Below, piece after piece: positions 48,796 to 51,463 of a stretch of DNA of 51,463 nucleotides; the stretch's first letter is position 1, and every line of letters starts with the position of its first letter. Under the pieces are notes generated by a model that was not told where the DNA came from, did no database searches, and was given only the letters and a program-made list of their open reading frames with translations. Source of the DNA: Deltaproteobacteria bacterium (GTDB taxonomy: Bacteria; Desulfobacterota; Desulfovibrionia; Desulfovibrionales; Desulfovibrionaceae); assembly GCA_031285295.1 (NCBI GenBank), contig JAITWK010000029.1, positions 1 to 51,463 of the forward strand, in the 5' to 3' direction. A program made the translations under genes and the position numbers.

Positions 48796-48918
48796 CGCCT
48801 CATTTTGCCGTGATACTTCGTCAGGCTTCATTTTTTGCTCCGGTCGAGTACCAGAAGAGTACACGTCCCTTCGCAAAAAACTCGCCTTCCTCGTCTGACG
48901 ACAAAAGCAGGCACTACC
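48792..48918. repeat. Long palindromic intergenic element (GTAGCGCCT subtype), best-preserved
   Basis: GGTAGCGCCT pairs with AGGCACTACC (one G-T), and TTTTGCCGT, CGTCAG and TTTTTTGC pair with complements near the right side. Almost the whole 127 bp can fold into one hairpin. It supplies the cbiC stop and ends 13 bp from the topA stop. Confidence 0.88.
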
Positions 48919-48930
48919 CAATGCACTACT

Positions 48931-51180
48931 CTACTCGTCCAAACTTTTCTTATACTTGCATTCCTTGTTCGGGCAGGCCAGCAGGTTCTTGCCGCGCGTG
49001 AACTTCTTGACCAGAATGGGCGAACCGCAGTCCGGGCAAGGCTCGGCCACCGGAAAATCCCAGACCGCGTAATCGCAGTTGGGGTAACGCTCACAGGAAT
49101 AGAATATTTTACCCCGGCGGCTGCTTTTTTCCACCATGCGGCCTTCACCGCATTTGGGGCAGGTAACCCCGGTACTGAAGGGCGCGGTGTGTTTGCAATC
49201 CGGGTAGCCGGAACAGGCGATAAAACGGCTGCCGGTACGCGATTTTTTCAGATGCAGATCCTTGCCGCACTGCGGGCATTTGCCCATCACCTCGGCGGTT
49301 TCCGGCAGTTTTTCCTCAATCTGCACCGCGCCGCTGGCGTCACGGCTGAAGTTGCGCGTACAGCGGCATTCCGGGTAACCGGAACAGGCCAGGAAAGGCC
49401 CGGCCTTGCCGAACTTTACCTGCATGGGCTTGCCGCAGTCCGGGCAATCTACCCCGGCGGGCATGCCGCCCTTGACCGTTTTCATGGCCTGGGCCGCTTT
49501 TTCCAGCGTGGGGTTGAACTCGGCGGCAAAACCGTTCAACAGGGCCACCCAATCCTGATCGCCGTCCGCCACCTTGTCCAGGGCGTCTTCCATCTGCGCG
49601 GTGAACCCCACATCCATGAGCTGCGTGAAATGCTCGGTCAACTGTTCGCTCACCACCACGCCCAAATCGGTCGGCGTAAAGCTTTTCTCTTCCAGACGGG
49701 CATAATCCCGGTCTTGCAGGGTGGAGATGATGCTGGCGTAAGTTGAAGGACGGCCAATGCCCTTTTCTTCCAGTTCCTTGACCAGGCTGGCTTCATTGTA
49801 GCGGGCCGGAGGCTGGGTGAACTTTTGTTCCTTTTCCAGCTTGACCAGTTCAAGCGCCTGCCCTTCCTTGAGCGGCGGCAAGTCTTCGTTGTCTTCATCC
49901 TTTTGCGGGGTCAAGGCCAGAAAACCGGGAAAGAGCACGCGCTCGCCCTTGGCCTTCCATTCCGTACCGGCGCATTCCGCCAGCACGTTGGTATCTTCCA
50001 CTTTGGCCCCGGCCATTTGCGAAGCCATAAAGCGGTTCCAGATCAGGCGGTAGAGATTGTATTGTTCTGCGGTCACTTCGCCTTTGACCCGATCCGGAGT
50101 AATTGCCGGGTCAACCGGGCGTATGGCTTCGTGCGCGTCCTGAATATTTTTGGCGCTGCCCTTGGATTTGTATACTCTGGCCTTGGCCGGGTAATAATCA
50201 TTGCCCCAGGTTGATGTAATAACGTCTTTGGCCGCCTGACGCGCCTCGTCGGAGATACGCACCGAGTCCGTACGCATATAGGTGATCAGGGCGGTAAGGC
50301 CGAGTTCACCGCCAAGGTCCAGACCTTCATACAACTTCTGGGCGATATTCATGGTGCGCTTGGAAGTGTAGCCCAGGCGCTGGTTGGCGTTCTGCTGCAA
50401 GGTGGAAGTGGTGAAAGGCGGCGGCGGGGTTTTCTCCCTCGTTTTCACTTCCAGACCGGCCACCTTGAAGGGCTGCCCCTTGAGACGCTTTTCAACTTCG
50501 GCGGCTTTTTTCTCACTTCCGACTTTGGCCTTTTTGCCGTCAATCTTTACCAGTTCGGTGCGGAACTGCGGCGGCACCCCGGTTGCCAGGGTAGCGTGGA
50601 AAGGCCAGTATTCCTCAGGCACAAAAGCCTGACGCTCTTTCTCGCGATCCACAATCAGGCGCAGGGCCACAGATTGCACGCGCCCGGCGGAAATGCCCCG
50701 CTTGACCTTTTTCCAGAGCAAGGGAGAAAGTTTGTATCCGACAAGCCGGTCAAGAATGCGGCGGGCCTGCTGGGCGTCAAAAAGATTGCGATCAAGGGTA
50801 CGCGGCTCTGCCAAGGCCTGCTTGACCGCTTTGGCGGTAATTTCGTTAAACTGGATACGCTGAATATCAGCTTTGCTTACATCTTTAATCAGTTCGGCAA
50901 CGTGCCAGGCAATGGCTTCCCCTTCGCGATCCGGGTCGGGGGCAAGGTAGATATGCTCGGCTTTAGCCGCTGCTTCGCGCAGCGCCGCGACTACTTTTTC
51001 CTTGCCTTCTATCACCTGATAATCCGGCGCAAAGTTGTTGGCCTCATCCACGCTTAAGCTGCTGCGAGGCAGGTCACGTACATGACCAACGCTTGCCTGA
51101 ACCATGTAGCCGGAGCCGAGGAATTTCTTGATGGTCTTCACCTTGGCGGGTGATTCCACGATAATCAGATTTTTCGCCAT
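48931..51180 (-). CDS. topA: DNA topoisomerase I
   Basis: The type IA enzyme relaxes negative supercoils. The Toprim domain begins at LIIVESPAKVKTIKKFLG with the acidic DPDREGEAIAWH. The catalytic tyrosine is in ITYMRTDSVRIS near residue 300. Four C-terminal zinc ribbons follow: CPDCGKPM, CPQCGKDL, CPKCGEGR and CPDCGSPI, each with its second cysteine pair. ATG 51180 is preferred to one 45 nt upstream because the family starts at MAKNLIIVE. The protein is 749 aa. Confidence 0.97.
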   Translation of the reverse strand: MAKNLIIVESPAKVKTIKKFLGSGYMVQASVGHVRDLPRSSLSVDEANNFAPDYQVIEGKEKVVAALREAAAKAEHIYLAPDPDREGEAIAWHVAELIKDVSKADIQRIQFNEITAKAVKQALAEPRTLDRNLFDAQQARRILDRLVGYKLSPLLWKKVKRGISAGRVQSVALRLIVDREKERQAFVPEEYWPFHATLATGVPPQFRTELVKIDGKKAKVGSEKKAAEVEKRLKGQPFKVAGLEVKTREKTPPPPFTTSTLQQNANQRLGYTSKRTMNIAQKLYEGLDLGGELGLTALITYMRTDSVRISDEARQAAKDVITSTWGNDYYPAKARVYKSKGSAKNIQDAHEAIRPVDPAITPDRVKGEVTAEQYNLYRLIWNRFMASQMAGAKVEDTNVLAECAGTEWKAKGERVLFPGFLALTPQKDEDNEDLPPLKEGQALELVKLEKEQKFTQPPARYNEASLVKELEEKGIGRPSTYASIISTLQDRDYARLEEKSFTPTDLGVVVSEQLTEHFTQLMDVGFTAQMEDALDKVADGDQDWVALLNGFAAEFNPTLEKAAQAMKTVKGGMPAGVDCPDCGKPMQVKFGKAGPFLACSGYPECRCTRNFSRDASGAVQIEEKLPETAEVMGKCPQCGKDLHLKKSRTGSRFIACSGYPDCKHTAPFSTGVTCPKCGEGRMVEKSSRRGKIFYSCERYPNCDYAVWDFPVAEPCPDCGSPILVKKFTRGKNLLACPNKECKYKKSLDE

Positions 51181-51213
51181 TGCAGCCGTATCCTTTTTGA
51201 ACCATTTGGGGGA

Positions 51214-51241
51214 AAGATACGGCATTCAAAACTGAGGTCAA
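51214..51241 (-). promoter_or_regulatory. Candidate topA promoter
   Basis: TTGACC (51236-51241), a 16-nt spacer and TATCTT (51214-51219) lie on the minus strand, about 35 nt before the topA start. Confidence 0.55.
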
Positions 51242-51288
51242 GAAAAATGCCGGGCAAAGCGGGAGGGGATCCCGCCTTACCCGGCATT
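51240..51288 (-). terminator. Rho-independent terminator of the gene at the window end
   Basis: A 19-bp stem with two mismatches (51246-51264 with 51270-51288) is followed on the minus strand by TTTTTCTT. It lies 22 bp after the stop at 51310. The T-tract overlaps the topA promoter region. Confidence 0.85.
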
Positions 51289-51309
51289 ATGCAAGGGGAG
51301 TAAGCGAGA

Positions 51310-51463
51310 TCAGATATCCGCATCCCTGTTGCAATCTTTGGAATAAAGGTAGGTTAAAGGCTCAAGTCCGGTCGCATATGCGGCCTGAGGCACATAGGGG
51401 CCAAACCAGATATAATCTTCTTTTTTCACGGTGTACCATTTATTCCCCAAGTTATAGAGCCCC
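51310..51463 (-). CDS. C-terminal end of an unidentified gene (partial)
   Basis: Only the last 50 codons are in the window, ending in [11 protein letters not shown] and a TGA at 51310-51312. Visible parts are rich in Tyr and Trp ([17 protein letters not shown]). I do not recognise a family. It is supported as coding by the terminator immediately downstream. Confidence 0.5.
   Translation of the reverse strand, partial: GLYNLGNKWYTVKKEDYIWFGPYVPQAAYATGLEPLTYLYSKDCNRDADI

Overview
The window looks like a chromosomal segment of a Gram-negative, probably deltaproteobacterial, Desulfovibrio-like bacterium. This rests on lipid A/LPS genes (an MsbA-type flippase, two acyltransferases and arabinose-5-phosphate isomerase), a GrpE with a CPQC motif, giant type I-secreted RTX adhesins and a cobalt-precorrin-8 methylmutase. 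The genus is inferred from gene content; no rRNA or tRNA gene was seen.

Layout. Positions 1-2106 carry an M24 peptidase and purN. From 2347 to 8294, all on the minus strand, lie a pseudo-receiver/TPR protein, a zinc-ribbon protein, kdsD, grpE, hisF, hisH and a small exported protein. Positions 8418-28154 are filled by two minus-strand adhesin genes of 1687 and 4757 codons. They share an N-terminal module with LapG-like PAAG sites, a C-terminal RTX/secretion module, and an upstream region with matching promoters, a poly-G tract and a structured leader. Positions 28534-29924 hold dapB and a LysE-type exporter. Positions 29997-33201 form an accessory block: a HigBA-like pair, a third RTX protein and a ParDE-like pair. 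Positions 33307-37836 hold an rRNA pseudouridine synthase, an MsbA-like transporter and two lipid acyltransferase-family genes. Positions 37974-41855 are the de novo NAD operon nadC-nadA-nadB. Positions 42113-47143 hold mgtE, an Hpt protein, a UbiA prenyltransferase and two transporters. Positions 47297-51180 hold a sirtuin, cbiC and topA, followed by the tail of one unidentified gene.

How the parts fit. Most of the window is housekeeping metabolism: purine, histidine, lysine, NAD, cobamide and quinone synthesis, plus envelope building. The accessory content is the surface-adhesion locus and the TA-flanked RTX gene. No type I secretion ABC/HlyD/TolC genes and no LapD/LapG genes are in the window, so export and release of the adhesins must depend on genes elsewhere.

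The most unusual structure lies outside the genes. One is a family of roughly 125-bp, almost fully palindromic intergenic elements, with short 29-50-bp derivatives. They sit mainly between convergent genes, and their outermost TAG often serves as the stop codon of the upstream gene. The other is the pair of adhesin leaders, which share two GNRA-capped hairpins (one with a compensatory base-pair change) and a G7/G8 tract. Several enzymes (HisH, RluB-like, NadC, PurN) also carry low-complexity tails or in-frame insertions.
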